NCBI GenBank assembly: GCA_014607495.2
Contig: CP053148.1
Coordinates: 2,356,001 to 2,420,000 of the forward strand
Length of the DNA: 64,000 nucleotides
DNA from: Carposina sasakii
Taxonomy: Eukaryota > Arthropoda > Insecta > Lepidoptera > Carposinidae
Direction of reading: 5' to 3'
Every line of letters starts with the position of its first letter. Positions within the stretch are counted from its first letter, which is position 1. Made by a program: the position numbers and the translations under genes. Positions 32,963 through 45,515 of the stretch are shown here, in pieces. The notes beneath the pieces were generated by a model that worked only from the letters and a program-made list of their open reading frames with translations, was not told the origin of the DNA and ran no database searches.

Positions 32963-33404
32963 ACAAGGTGTAGGTGACAGCCAGGCAAATACTGAAATGC
33001 TGAACAAGTACCATTCTGTTGAGTTATATGACAGTGTTATTACCCGCAGGAAACGTATTTTTGATTTAATTATCAGTAATCTTTGATCTCCACGCCAATT
33101 GTATCGGGCGATCCTGTGACTAATTAAATTAGTTAGTTATTGTGTGATCCATTTCTGTTTTTTTTTATTATATTAGGGTTGATCAGTTTTTTGAACTTTA
33201 TTGAGGGCAACTTTTTTTAAAAATCATCTTTTGGTTATAATTTTAATTTTATTACATTATTTAAGGCCTAATTTTTTTCCTGAAAATATGAAAAAATGTC
33301 GGAAAACTTTGGAATTTTCCTGCGAAAATTTTCAGTGTTTTCCGCCTCAGAATCATGGTCTGAAGTCATGGTATCAATATTTGCCTGGCTGTCAAACATC
33401 CTGT
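32963..33404. mobile_element. MITE family C, copy 1
   Basis: Left end ACAAGGTGTAGGTGACAGCC then AGGCAAATACTGAAATG; the right end holds ATCAATATTTGCCTGGCTGT and ends ACATCCTGT. Inverted repeat of about 30 bp, TA-rich flanks. Interior blocks are shared with 34,553-34,971. Confidence 0.75.
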
Positions 33405-34432
33405 ATAGTCTAAGTTGTGCCAATCGCAATTTTTTTAGTAATCAGTTGATATGTGCATTGCTCTAATATAATTTTACGATGGTCGCAGTAAAGTAAGGCT
33501 GCACTCGCATTAGGATTATAGCTGTACCATTTGAGTCCGACACGAGAACACGTAAATAATGCTTGTGCGACAAACTGGAGGATTAATGAGTAAAGAGTTT
33601 TTATATCAGTTGTTTAGTACTTATATACATATTAACTCGGCTGCGCTCCTGAAATGGCATAGCTACTGCAGTATCACGAAAGAGACTGTTAAACGTTTTA
33701 TATTTACGTACACGTAATAAGCTTACATTGGAAATGTAACAAGTACGTACTATCTAACATACGGGACCATTGCCCCTTGCATTAAACAATTCGCTTCCCA
33801 CTAAGTATCAGCCGATTATCCCATGTAGAATCAAATGTACAGTCATCCTACTCGGGCAATATGCAAACGGTACAACTCCCGCGAGCAGCACAATTTATGG
33901 CGGGCATTCCGCTGAATTTTCTTTTGTTTTTTTTTCGAATGTTACCTACGCTACGCGAGTTATTTACATATGTGGGTGTGCTATGACTGCCATGAGCGAT
34001 GTATCTACAACTACCCTGCCTTTGAGGGGTGCACTGGAAGCCCAATAGAATTTATATTACGCCATATATGCATACCTGTATAGTTTCATGGTCTATGTTG
34101 ATTCATATTGCTTTCGTAGGCGAGCTTTCACCTAGGTGACATTACTACACCTACGGGTATGTCATGTACTTAACTATTTATTATAACTTGGCAGTAAGCC
34201 TTTAATGGGAAAAATACAGGTACTAATATTAACTCTAGCAACTTATGAGGTACAGAAAGACAAGTAATTTACTTACCATAGTTTATTTAATATAAGTAGG
34301 ACTTCACACATAATAAAACAAATACTATTGAACTAGTATCCAAAAGAATAAGTAGATAGCTTCCCACGGTGCGTGATATTGCGGACTAGCCCGCTCCATC
34401 GCACCTTAGGAAGAGTACGAGTATCGTCTGGC
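33405..34432. other. Gene-free stretch
   Basis: No gene recognised; the 92-codon frame at 33,770-34,048 has no features I can assign. Confidence 0.4.
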
Positions 34433-34486
34433 CCCCTGATTACGTAAAACTTTGCTATTGCTTTTACGTAATCTGGGGGCGGGTTA
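34433..34486. repeat. Short palindromic remnant of MITE family E
   Basis: CCCCCTGATTACGTAAAA and TTTTACGTAATCTGGGGGCG are inverted copies around TTGCTATTGC. The ends match family E at 47,808 and 50,468. Confidence 0.5.
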
Positions 34487-34552
34487 ATGCAGGGTCTAGG
34501 CTGCTCACGGCATTTTTATATTTTCAAGTATATTTCAATGAACCAGGAATAT

Positions 34553-34971
34553 ACAGGATGTGGGTGATAGCCAGGCAAATACTGAAATGCTGAACAAGTA
34601 CTATTGTGTTAAGTTATACGACAGTGTTATTCATTACTCGCAGGAAATGTATTTTTGATTTGATTATCAGTAATCTTTGCTCTCCGCGCCAATTGTATCG
34701 GATGATCCTGTGACTAATTAAATGGGCTTATTGGTTATTGTGGGACACATTGCTGTTTTTTGGATCACTTTTGACTCTCCATTAGGGTGTATCATTTATT
34801 TGAACTTTTTTGATGGCAACTTTTTCTTTAAGTCATTATCTAAGGGCTGAAAATATGAAAATAAGGTCGGTAAATTTTTGTAATTTTCCTGCGAAAATTT
34901 TCAATGTTTTTCGCCTCAGAAGGTCTGAAGTCATGGTATCAATATTTGCCTGGCTGTCACAAAAACCCTGT
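34553..34971. mobile_element. MITE family C, copy 2
   Basis: Left end ACAGGATGTGGGTGATAGCC, then AGGCAAATACTGAAATGCTG; the right end contains ATTTGCCTGGCTGTCAC and ends ACCCTGT. 419 bp, no coding capacity. Confidence 0.75.
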
Positions 34972-35989
34972 AGAGTGCAGAGGGAATGTCTGTCAGTTAA
35001 TTGATACATACACCTCGGGTGTGAAATACGGTTGAGGAAAAAAGAACTGTTTTACTTATAGACCTTTCATAGGTACTTACCGTAGAAGTCAAAGGTATTT
35101 ACTTACAAAACAGAGGGCGAAAAAAATATTAACAAATTGACAAGAATGAGGGATTATCTGACAAGTTAAAATAACTGTCAAAAATAGATGGCGTTATCAA
35201 ATAATAGTTTCAGAGCTGTTGTTTCACTTTACCACCTAAATAAAATAGCTTATCAATCAACTTGCCCTAACAAACCCTATCCATACATAACGTGTTTTAT
35301 TCACGCGGGCGAATATAAAAAGTTTTAATTAGCAACAGTTTGCTATCTCTGCGAGACTGTTTCCACACGGGCACGTGAAAAATTAGCCTCAACACCGACC
35401 AACTCACTAACAAAACAATATACGACGAGAAATTGCCAAATATCTCACTGTCTAGGGGGCAAGGGGCAAACATGCACGTTAACTAAAACTAAATAAGTGG
35501 CCGAAAAATGTTGACCAGTTCACCATTCAAACCGAAGCCGCAAATTACTTAATACTTCGCCCAAATCGCGGTTCAAGCAACGCTGGTCGTTACAAGTGGA
35601 AAAACAAGGCGCTTAATTCGAAAAGTTTTCCTAATTACGTTCGTACGAAACTGAGGCCCAGAACGAATTATCTGCAAAGTGGGCAAAATCCGGAGGTTAT
35701 GAATGCAGGCGCGGCATCTCTGGAAATGCTGACAACGGGTTTATTTCGCACCTTTGTTTATGTTTTTTTGTGGAGAATCCTCCTAAATTTAAAGACTGTC
35801 CGTAAAAGGGGATTATGAATTGACTAGATAAACTAGGGAAATAAGCAGAATTCATTTTGAATTTGAATTTGTATTTTACTACTACTGGTGGCGTTTACAT
35901 AGGTACCTACTACCTGTTACATGGAAAGGTCAATGCTCGGGATACCGCTAATGGATATAGTCCGAAACATGATTATCCGGCAGAAGACA
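34972..35989. other. Non-repetitive gene-free stretch, possible conserved non-coding DNA
   Basis: From about 35,250 the sequence has more balanced composition than its surroundings and shows none of the repeat blocks seen elsewhere. No reading frame stands out. It could be regulatory or an untranslated exon; this is a composition-based impression. Confidence 0.3.
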
Positions 35990-36240
35990 AAAGTGACAGA
36001 CGTGGTCTCAAAATGTAGCAGACTGAAGTAGCAGTGGGCTGGTCACATCTGTCGTAGAACCGATGGACGATGGAGTAAGCGCGTAGCATTGGATGCCCTA
36101 CGGCCCGATGGACCGATGACTTAAAAAGGGCGGCTGGTAGTGACTGGATGGCAAAAATAAGATATCAAGCCATGTGGCGTGCTCAGGATTGTGGCGTTCA
36201 GCAGTGGACTGCAATAGGCTAACGAGACGAGACCTGTTAC
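35990..36240 (+). mobile_element. Decayed 3' end of an RTE-like retrotransposon, copy 2
   Basis: Same tail as 1-240: WAGHICRRTDGRWSKRV, then broken frames ending near CAGTGGACTGCAATAGGCTA. Confidence 0.6.
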
Positions 36241-36289
36241 ATACATAAACACGAGACAGTATACCCAAATGGAATATCCAGAACTGGCA

Positions 36290-36410
36290 TGTTTACCATA
36301 AGTGGACTGATGTAAATGACCAGTGACAAACTGCTAGTTTACCGCCTTAGAGAATTGGCGAGTTCGATAATCGAGTCTTATGACATGCACGGGACGAGAT
36401 GATGCTTTTT
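36290..36410 (+). repeat. Interspersed repeat family H
   Basis: ATGACCAGTGACAAACTGCT, CCGCCTTAGAGAATTGG and TCTTATGACATGCACGGGA in the family order. Confidence 0.45.
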
Positions 36411-38229
36411 AGTGACGTAAATTCTATTTTTAGCCGAGTCGCTAACAAAAGGCATAGAATCCGTCTTAAGTGCCATTCCTTACAATCATAGCATCCACAA
36501 ATTTTTAACGTACAAATAAATCTCAGATAGACGACCATAAAAACCCGAATTAATTAAAACATAAAGTTGATAAACTCATGCAAAAAATGTGATTAAAAAT
36601 GTTCCGAGTAATGAAACTCCTCGCAAATTGGTGGATTTCGCACGAGTGCACGCTCGCCTTAATTTGGACTTTAAAAAATTAATTAGTCAGCGTTGGTGTA
36701 ATGAGACCTTAACGCGGCGAAATTCGTAACTTTGTTACTTTACAAGTTATAAAAGTGGAGTTTTTTGCTTCATTTGCACAGCAATACTCCCCCACCGAGG
36801 TCATGGAGGCAATGAAAAGTACCTATTACATCCAGCTTGATGTGTTGCATGAACATGAATATACCTATTTTTTATGGAAAAACATCGCCGTTAGTTTTGT
36901 AGTGACTGATCCTAGGAGAAATGAGAAACGGTTATTTATTTGTTCGAAGCATACAAATAGCTATAAATTGCTTTTTAGAGTTCCGTAGCCAAATTGCAAA
37001 AAACTGATACCGTCATGACTCTTTATGTCTGTCTATCTGTCCGTCCGTCATATCACAGCCACTTTTTTTTCCGAAAACGGCCTCTGGTTACTTAAATTGC
37101 AGAAACAGAGCGATAGCGATCTTATATCTTATCTGCTACTGCAAATTAGGTAATAGCCCTGTAGATTAAATAGTTGAGAATAGAATCACTATTCCTAATT
37201 CGTCAGATGTATTGGCGCACGATAGGTATGTGCTTGGGTCACCTTAAGCAGAGCAGGATCAAACGTCGAGCAAGTAACATGGTGAGTAAGCTATTTGATT
37301 ATATTTATAGGTATATGAAATATTCTAATATTGTATTTAGTGTACCGATGCATCGGACCGTTTGCTAATAATAATCAGTATCATAGGGGTGGTCAGGTGA
37401 GGCAGGTAGAGGACGTTTTACCCAATATAATATAAATATATCTCCGACAGCAGTTTGGTCAAGGCGGCCAATCTCTACAGAGATTAGTCAGGTACGCAGA
37501 AGATATAGTGCACAAGTGTGTGCGCAAATACAGATGCACTCTCTATTCCGTCACTTTCATAATCCGATGGGGCGGAGAGCCGACACGACCGGAGAGCTTT
37601 CAAAATGTGACTAAATTAAGACGAGGTTTTGAAATAACACCGTCAAAGTTAATTATAGTATTATGTATTACCGTATCGTCAGATATATTAGCTATGTATT
37701 CGGTAGTTTACTTAAAATCTATATCGGAGCAATAAGCTAATTCCTAACAACTTTTACTCGAGTTTAGCAAAATATCGATAGGTTTCATCAATAGTTTCTC
37801 TCTAAAGTTGGGGAACTAGGCAGGGTGCAGTCACTATGCAAGTTCGGCGATCGTCCTCTGGCATAAGTACGTAACTGGTTTCTCATAATTTATCTTCTAT
37901 GCATCATCATAACATAGTATAAACAGTCGCTGCCTGCTGTCTGTCTGTCCCTATGGCTTAGATCTTTTAAACTACGCAACGGATTTTGAACCAAAAATGT
38001 ATTAAATAGTATGGCTCGTTTTTCCAATAGAAGACACGACCACGACACGCGGCCTCTCATATAAAATTACAAAATATCGTGGTCGTGGCTTTGTCGTGTT
38101 GTCTAGTGAAAAAACGCCGCTTGCCATAGAATAACAAGTCCCCAGAAGGAGTCATCAATGGAAAAATTTATGCCGAGTAGTGGTGCAAGAAACGAGGCTA
38201 AAATTCCGCATCTTCCGCTATTCTAACCA
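36411..38229. other. Gene-free stretch with scattered repeats
   Basis: 36,550-36,760 is free of recognisable repeats and contains several TAATTA/TTAATT motifs. 37,440-37,605 (GTCAAGGCGGCCAATCTCTA through CTATTCCGTCACTTTC) is the inverse of 49,680-49,850. 37,925-37,985 (GCTGTCTGTCTGTCCCTATG... ACTACGCAACGGATTTTG) recurs at 48,715-48,775. Confidence 0.45.
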
Positions 38230-38965
38230 TCTGATTAGAATAGAATAAAATAGAAAAGTTTTTTATTTGAAAATTACACATACACGGACAGAAGTAGCAT
38301 AGAAAAAGACAATAGAAATAGGGTAGAAATACAGATCAAAAGAAGTAAGTAGACAGTTAGAAGCGACATGAAACGAAGAACAGTAAGTAGAACTGTGTGC
38401 CCTATTTGGGGCCCGTCAGTCACGTCCCGTGTACGTGCAACCGCCAAACGGGTCCCTTTTCAGCTGGATACTGCTAAGACAAGATAGGCGTGCCTACCTT
38501 GCAAGCAGCGCTGGTTTTCAAAAGGGACCAATTAGGAGCTGACGTTATGGAAGGTATGTACCTATAGAATATACAAACATACATGAGTTACAGATTATAA
38601 TATATAAATATATGTACATATCCATAAGTTAAAATAAATATGTAAGTAATAAATAACATGCAAAATATATAAATAAGACAATGCAATAAAATATGTACTT
38701 AAAAACTTGTGAAAATCAAAATTTATTTGTAAATGATCTGCATGTGTCCGTAAAGTGATGTTTTCTGTGATATATTCTGGAATCATTACTAAAGACAATG
38801 GCTGTATGGGCATAGTTCCCCTTGCCTTTCCTTCGGGATAAACTTAACAAAAAAAGGAAAAAATAAACAAAATGAAATCGAGAAAAAAAATGGAGTGCAT
38901 ACATACGACTAAAATTGATTTGAATAACAAAAATAAAAGTGTACATATCAAACGATAAATAATGC

Positions 38966-39253
38966 CTAGGCAGGCAGGCAAGCAGGCTCACGTGCGTCAG
39001 CCATAGAGGTGGATCGATGCCAGGGTAAAAGGAACGACTCCCTTTTAGCCAATCGTGTATAAAACAGTAGTGAGTAAACTAGGTATCTAAAACTAATTTG
39101 GAAAGATAAAAGTAGTTTATTAAGATGACTTTTAAATGTACCGACTGTTTTTAGGGCACGGATTGGAGGGGGCAGATCATTCAAGCGTTTGGAGGTAGCA
39201 AACCTAAAAGAACCCCTAAAGGCCATCGACCTGTGTCTAGGCGTAGTGAACAC
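38966..39253 (-). pseudogene. LINE C-terminal fragment
   Basis: FATSKRLNDLPPPIRALKT and TVGTFKSHLNKLLLS, the distal C terminus typical of CR1/Jockey-like polyproteins. Frame-shifted relative to the upstream piece. Confidence 0.6.
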
Positions 39254-39272
39254 GTGAGTGCAGCTCCTTCTT

Positions 39273-39611
39273 TCATAGCGAAAGTAACCTAAGCTTGGTA
39301 AAGAGATACTCAGGTATCTTTCTGTTCAGGACTCCAAACAAAAGAGTGACAAGGTGAAGTTTCCTGCGAGCCTTCATTTTAAGCAAGCTAGAATTATTCA
39401 AATATGGGGTCACATAGGTCCGAGGAGGGATGTGAAAACAGAAACGCGCACATGCGTTTTGTACCCTCTGTACCAACCTGTCGGTTCTAGCCAGCAAGCA
39501 TGGGCCATAGACAACATCACAATAATTCAGCCTGGATAAAACAAGAGACTCACATAAAACAATACGGACATCTTCGCTAATGTAAGGTCGAATTTTGTAG
39601 AGGATTTTCAA
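39273..39611 (-). pseudogene. LINE post-RT fragment
   Basis: LVLSRLNYCDVVYGPCL and VQRVQNACARFCFHIPPR, the conserved segment after the thumb of CR1/Jockey-type reverse transcriptases. Confidence 0.7.
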
Positions 39612-39680
39612 CCTATAGAAACAGTTTCTTACACACTCAGCAACATGGCTCTCAAAGCGAATGTGACTGTCTAGAATTAG

Positions 39681-40721
39681 TCAGAGATTCCTGGCCTCAA
39701 CCACTCTCTCTACATTGACACCTCCTATCTCAATATCAATTCTCGAGAGCCGGGTCAGTCCTTCTCTAGTCCCTGTCAATAGATATTTTGACTTAGTGGG
39801 GTTCAGCACCAAGCAATTTGATTCTGACCATTGAAGGGTCCGGTTCAAGTCACTATTCACCTTCATTACAGTGTCTGGAAGATCATGGAGCCGGAATAAG
39901 TGATACAGTTGCACGTCATCAGCATACAAATGAAACATGCAGTGTGATATTGCGCTGGTGATGTCTGCAGTGTATAGAATAAAAAGGATAGGTCCAAGTA
40001 TAGAACCCTGGGAGACCCCACGAGGGACAGGCTGGAGTAGAGATCTACATGTACGACCATCAGATAACCCAAGCTCCACACAGTTCATCCTATGATGCAG
40101 ATAGCTAGAGAACCACCTCACTGAATTGGTGTCGAAGCCATAGTATGTCATCTTAGAGAGGAGAAGGAGAATGCTTATGGAATCAAAGGCCCTTGAAAAA
40201 TCTAAGAGGACCAGGATACTGAACATTCCCTGATCCTGAGCGGCAAGTAGGTTGTCCACCACATCACTAAAAGCAGTAGCAGTACTGCGTCCCCCACGGA
40301 AACCTAACTGAAGATGAGGGAGAATGTGATTGTCTTCCAGATACTTGACAAGCTGCAAGCTCACAACCTTTTCCAGTAGCTTAGATAAGCAAGGCAGCAA
40401 GCTGATTGGTCTTAGATCACCAAGGCCAGTAGATTGAGTCTTTTTGGGTATAGGCTTAACAACTGCCACTCCCCAAACCTCCGGGAAGACACCACTAATG
40501 ATTGACTCGTTGATGATTGTAGTGATAGCCGACAAGGAATGAGGCAATGTCATCCGAACCATACTCAGAGATATGCCATCAATACCTTGGGCATCTGACT
40601 TAAATCCCTTGAAGATCTCCAGCACTGTACACCCACTGACAGGAAGCAAGGTGAAACAGTTCGAGTCAGAGTACCGATGATACTCAAAGAGTGTTAACTT
40701 AGACATTTGGATACCTGGCAC
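39681..40721 (-). pseudogene. LINE reverse transcriptase domain
   Basis: 346 open codons. Reverse transcriptase blocks in order: DAQGIDGIS, VVKPIPKK, LRPISLLPCLSKLLEK, LQLGFRGGRSTATA, LDFSRAFDSI, GVSQGSILGPILFILY, the catalytic LYADDVQLY, and LNPTKSKYLL. The domain itself is open, but flanking ORF parts are frameshifted. Confidence 0.88.
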
Positions 40722-40788
40722 TTGTAGAAAATGTGAATTAATCAGATCAGGATCATAAAACTGAGGAGGAAGCTCAGCTGCACTTTTT

Positions 40789-41175
40789 TTATTCTGGAGT
40801 AGGTATATTACTTTTCAAATTTGTCCAAAGTAATTTAGGGTTTTGAATGGTATTGTTTACAGTCCTAGTAAAGTAAGCAGTTTTTTCGCTCTCAATGGCC
40901 GATACAACCAAGTGCTTCATTTCCTTATAACAGGTTTTGAGGGTTTCTGTTCTGAGGGTCCTGTACCTGGCATGATAGTTATCCCTGATCTTCATCATCG
41001 TCCTAACAGTGTCTGTTATCGATGGGTGCGGACGTCCCTTAAATCTACTGGTTCTTATTGGCGCATGGAGATCGAACAGGGCAATTAACGTCGAAGACAG
41101 AGCCAAAACTCGTTCATCTAAACTTAATAGTGATAAGAAGTTCCAAGGGATTGATTTGAGGTTCTGAACAAACAA
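40789..41175 (-). pseudogene. LINE endonuclease-RT linker
   Basis: LFDLHAPIRTSRFKGRPHPS and IESEKTAYFTRTVNN, the linker between the two enzymatic domains; separated from both by frame breaks. Confidence 0.6.
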
Positions 41176-41405
41176 ATCATCGATAATGTTACTAAGGGGC
41201 CGATAAGTAACTAGTTTGGGTAATTATTTCTCTCTCCGAATCCTGAACCCTGTCACGATCATAGCGTGGCGGCCCAAGTCGGGAGTGTGCTTCATGGACA
41301 TTTTTCTGTGCAGGGTATCAGAACAGACAACATCAATCAAGGTTAGGGTGTCATCATCATAGCGATGGGTCCGCTCTGTAACAATTTGCATGAGGCCAAA
41401 AGAAT

Positions 41406-41903
41406 TTAAGAACTGTTCCAGAAGTGGCCGACGAAATCCCCAACCAGGATTAAGTTGTCGCTCCTAGCAAAGGAGGCTATGGAGTCTGTGATAGCATCCA
41501 TATACGTGGCCACATTTTGCCATGGAGCCCGATAAGCAGTACCAATGACAAGAATCCTTCCAAGTACATTCAGGCGCAGCCACATTTGCTCAACAGAAGG
41601 GACAAGAGGGTGAAGTAACACACGAGCATTCATACTCCTGCGTATGTAAAAACCGATGTCGCCACCCCGACCACTCTTGATACTGCTGTGTCTAGGCATG
41701 TTAATAAAATGGTAGCCAGGGAGGACCGGGAACCTGTCCTCCTGCCCGTTCCTCACCCATGTTTCGTTGATGGCCAGAATGTCTGGACACAGCTCACCAA
41801 CAGCCACAATGGACTCATCTCGACCGGTGTTCAGAGATCCAAGGTTGAAAAGACCAACTTTCAGATTGTTTAGAGGAAGTGGAACTGATAGTGTGACCCG
41901 CAA
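41406..41903 (-). pseudogene. LINE AP-endonuclease domain
   Basis: GLFNLGSLNTGRDESIV, CPDILAINETWV, KSGRGGDIGFYIR, GTAYRAPW and ILVGDF. In this fold a GDFN motif is expected after ILV; here the Asn is lost (GDFV) and the frame breaks next. Confidence 0.75.
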
Positions 41904-41975
41904 ATATAATACAAATAGATAGCTAGCATTAAATTAAAATAAAAGGTGAATGTCGATATACAATTATATACAAAA

Positions 41976-42347
41976 TTAATTAATAAAATAATAAACTTCC
42001 CGTATACACACACATATAATAACTAAAACAAGTACATATTGAGACAAGATAGTTAGATTATCTTTATGCAATGTTAAATCCATAATATTATAATAGTACA
42101 TAAATAAATGGAACAATAAATAAATGAAATTGAATATAAATAGATCCCTGCACTGGGCACTGGCAGTGGGCTTCCAAAATTGACACAAGGCACACAGCAT
42201 AACAATAAGAGCGAAGTATAGTACAAAGGTGAAAAGTAATAGTGAAACAAATACACAAAAACATCCACAACCAATTAAATAGCATACGCTACAAGCAGCG
42301 GCACATATCGGCGAAAGAAATTTCCCACATGCCGGACACTTGTTCAT
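41976..42347 (-). pseudogene. LINE ORF1 remnant
   Basis: Starts MNKCPACGKFLSP, like the zinc-finger N terminus of ORF1 in Jockey-type elements of insects, but soon runs into hydrophobic AT-rich translation, so ORF1 is largely deleted or replaced. Confidence 0.45.
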
Positions 42348-42495
42348 TATTGAACCTTGTGAAAGTGGTTCAGGCGTATGTATGAAGATGGCGACACGTA
42401 TGGAGTAATGACTACTGTACTACTCACTGCTCGAAAGGATACCACTACTTGATACTAGATGGCGCTGTTCTAATTTGTAAATAAAAAAAAAAAAA

Positions 42496-43266
42496 AACTG
42501 TTAATGTCAGTGTCTTATTCCCAGCAATCCTCGAGCTCCAGTCTGTCAGACTACTACGGTCTCACTGTCAGTTCGCCACTGTCTACCCTCTGCAGCAGAT
42601 AATTATCACAATTAAATTCGCAATTGTTTATACGAATACGATTTTGATTTTGAATAAAATAACACGGACACAGTTGGGTCGTCTTGAAGTTTGAAACGTC
42701 ACTCCTACTGATTGTTGTCAAATCGAGAAATATTATCACTTTTTATAGTTTGTATTGTTAGTGTAGTAAATAGGTTGTAAAAATTAAAACCCATATGTCT
42801 AATAATAGGGTGAAAATGACTCATAGAGGAGATAAAATAAAAATCAAGGTCAATTAGACCGACTAAAAGTTGCTTCAAAAGTGTGCGTGATGATGACGGG
42901 TTCTGGGGAACGTATTATTCTGTGCCGCTTGCCTGGGATTTCTCCTTTACTACCCTATCGCGAATGTCGTCCGCATTGTTAGATGGTCTGGCTAGAGTTC
43001 ATTGTCTCGCTGTTGGATCGGTTGATTGCTAGCGGCTGCTATAATGAAGTAAGCTATAGCTAGAGCTATAGCTCACATAGGGCACAGACTTTGACTCTTA
43101 TACCACGTTTCCATAATATATTTACCTATAAATAATTTCCCCTATAGGAACAAACATGGAGAAATTATATTATAAAAGGTTTTTATATCACATTTTTTGT
43201 CGTTAATACAGTATGGAACTATCTATCCTTATATCGATATTCTTCTTTTATCACCAATTTATACAT
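42496..43266. other. Gene-free stretch
   Basis: A 15-base A run at about 42,482-42,496 precedes it. No gene or named repeat recognised; AGCTATAGCTAGAGCTATAG at about 43,053 is locally palindromic. Confidence 0.4.
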
Positions 43267-43643
43267 ACAGAATGATTTTTGGTCGTCAACGTTCCCGAAA
43301 ACTACGGAATCTCCTCATCATCACGATCATTTTTCTCCATGGAAGCATACCTGGGAAGTGTCTGGTTCCCAATATATTAGGGTCCAAAGTTGAGTAAATA
43401 GACTGCGTTTTTCTACATAAATGCACATTGACGCGTGTAGCAAGATTTTTTCACGAGATATAATTTATATCTGTCTATAAAAAACTAGCATAAACACTGG
43501 ACACTATAAATTTCGCCTTCGCCCGATCAAGAAATAAAAAAAAATAAAAAAATCACATCGTTAGCCAGTATTTTTTCGCATAAACTTATTTTATTTCGTG
43601 TATAGAGTACGTACCCTTCGTTAAGGGTGAAATAACATCCTGT
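43267..43643. mobile_element. MITE family D, full-length copy 2
   Basis: Starts ACAGAATGATTTTTGGTCGT and ends AATAACATCCTGT; collinear with 16,193-16,585. Confidence 0.75.
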
Positions 43644-45364
43644 ATTTACACACTTAAGCGTAAACCTAATTTTAGTTAGGTCTATCTCTCTCCGTTCTTA
43701 ACATAAATGGCTGAGAGAGAAAGGGACAGGTAGGACTAATTTTACGTTTAGGTTTAAGTGTGTCAGAATCGACCATATTATCAACGAAGAGAGACCCCCA
43801 ATGACATCCACTGCGATGGGTTGAAAGCGACCTTAAATATACAAAGTACACATAAGATATAACTGATCACGTTCTGTAAAATTATTTACACTGTTTATCT
43901 AGACTCCTAAACGTAGGTATCTAGCTTTTATCCTCAAAAAATGAATACATACATGCATGTGTTCCAGTAATGGGGTAGCTAGAACTGCAGGAGCATACAA
44001 GAGATCCCATAGTCACGTTTGGCATAACGGGGTCACATGTTAATGATCAGTGATTAGTTTCTAGCTTATCGTAAGTAAATACCCGAGTTTCTAAATCGAC
44101 TTTTATCATCACGCATGGAAGGCTTATGACGTATTCTAGTGAAGCCCTGCATCAGCATAGGACTAAATAGTAATAAAAAAATTAGTCTGATTCAAAATAT
44201 CGTGTCATAACTTGCATATTGTATACCTGAGTATGAATATTCTTAGTTGTAAACTACTTCAAATAATACCTAGTTGCAATAAACATGTTATAACACTATT
44301 TATTCCACAATAGCGCAATAAATAATTATTTTGTGCTCGTATTTTGAAAGCGCCCCAAAGCGTACCCTGGGACCTAATACACACTAACCAACTAAGTGGG
44401 ATACCTGGTACGGGACCCGACCTGCCTATAAATAAATCAGACCGACCGCGGGGTTGTCCACTTTTCCCTGGAAACCCTAAATCTAACTGGCCGGACAGTA
44501 AATCAGAGTTATTGTTAAATGCACCATACGAAGTGCTGCTCCTTAAATTATATTCAAGTCGATGTGCGATGGATATACTTAAATGTAGAAAATAAGGTGT
44601 GGCATCTTACCTCGACATTGATAAACATGTTCATATTCTTTATTGTACACACACATAGATAAATATTACATAATTTTTAAAAAAATCTACAGAGGCGAGC
44701 TTATCTCTATAAGAGATATCTTCCAGTTAACAAGAACAAATAAAAAAGACATATTACAGAAAAAAAGTCAGATAACACAAAAATAAACAAATACTATTAC
44801 CAACTTACATACATACTCGTATTCCATAATAACCTACTAACGTCGGACATTCCTTTGTATTTTCCCATTAAAAATGAAAAATTTCGAAAAATATTCAAAA
44901 TGGAATTAATATGTATTTCATTAAGATTAAATATCGCCACGTGAAATTACTTAATTACAGTTTTGATGCAATGAGGCGATATTTTTAAGTTTCCTAGCTG
45001 GACTTTACAACTTAAGGAAGAATTAGAATACAAAAGCTAAAATTAACAAAAAAAATATTGCAACTGCCACATAACGAAATTTACTTAATTAGCTATAATT
45101 TGAGATCAGTAATCATCACATTAATAATCATCTTTGGGAAATATAAAAGTACAAAAAAAACTGATTTGACTCCCATTGCACTAAGTTACGGGTAATTGGG
45201 GTCACCTTGTGGGCAATGAGGATCATACAAAAATCTAACACAAATCGCGTCACGTCTGATACAGAGGTATCATTTGGTTACTGGAGAATCTTCCTCTTTA
45301 CTCTTTCGGTCTCCTTCTTCGGCACTTTCATCTTCTTTCCTTGGCCCTTGCCCTTGCCTTTATG
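43644..45364. other. Gene-free stretch with one repeat
   Basis: 43,970-44,140 is a family H copy (GGGGTAGCTAGAACTGCAGG, CCCATAGTCACGTTT, TGTTAATGATCAGTGATTAG). The 83-codon frame at 44,344-44,595 shows no recognisable domain. The rest is AT-rich. Confidence 0.45.
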
Positions 45365-45515
45365 CAGAAAAACGCAGTCTATTTACTCAACTTTGGACCC
45401 TAATATTTTGGAAACCAGACACTTCCCAGGTATGCTTCCATGGAGAAAAATGATCATGATGATGAGGAGATTCCGTAGATTTCGGGAACGTTGACGACCA
45501 AAAATCACCTTGTAT
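45365..45515 (-). repeat. MITE family D, partial inverse copy
   Basis: AACGCAGTCTATTTACTCAA through TTGACGACCAAAAATCACCT TGT: the left 150 bp of family D in reverse. Confidence 0.65.

Larger units (their letters stand above)
38230..42480 (-). mobile_element. Decayed Jockey/CR1-like LINE
   Basis: Minus-strand element running from an ORF1 remnant at about 42,347 through an AP-endonuclease, a reverse transcriptase and C-terminal pieces to a 3' end near 38,230, where TATTTTATTCTATTCTA on the minus strand may be its tail. Several frameshifts and a rearranged ORF1 make it inactive. Exact ends and clade (Jockey, CR1 or Daphne type) are uncertain. Confidence 0.75.

Noticed and set aside
34433..34486. 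A transcription terminator-like hairpin
   Set aside because: The context is eukaryotic, and the arms match the ends of MITE family E, so it is a collapsed MITE remnant.
41976..42347. A small membrane protein (123 codons, hydrophobic)
   Set aside because: Its start matches a LINE ORF1 zinc finger and the hydrophobic part is AT-rich translation inside the decayed LINE.
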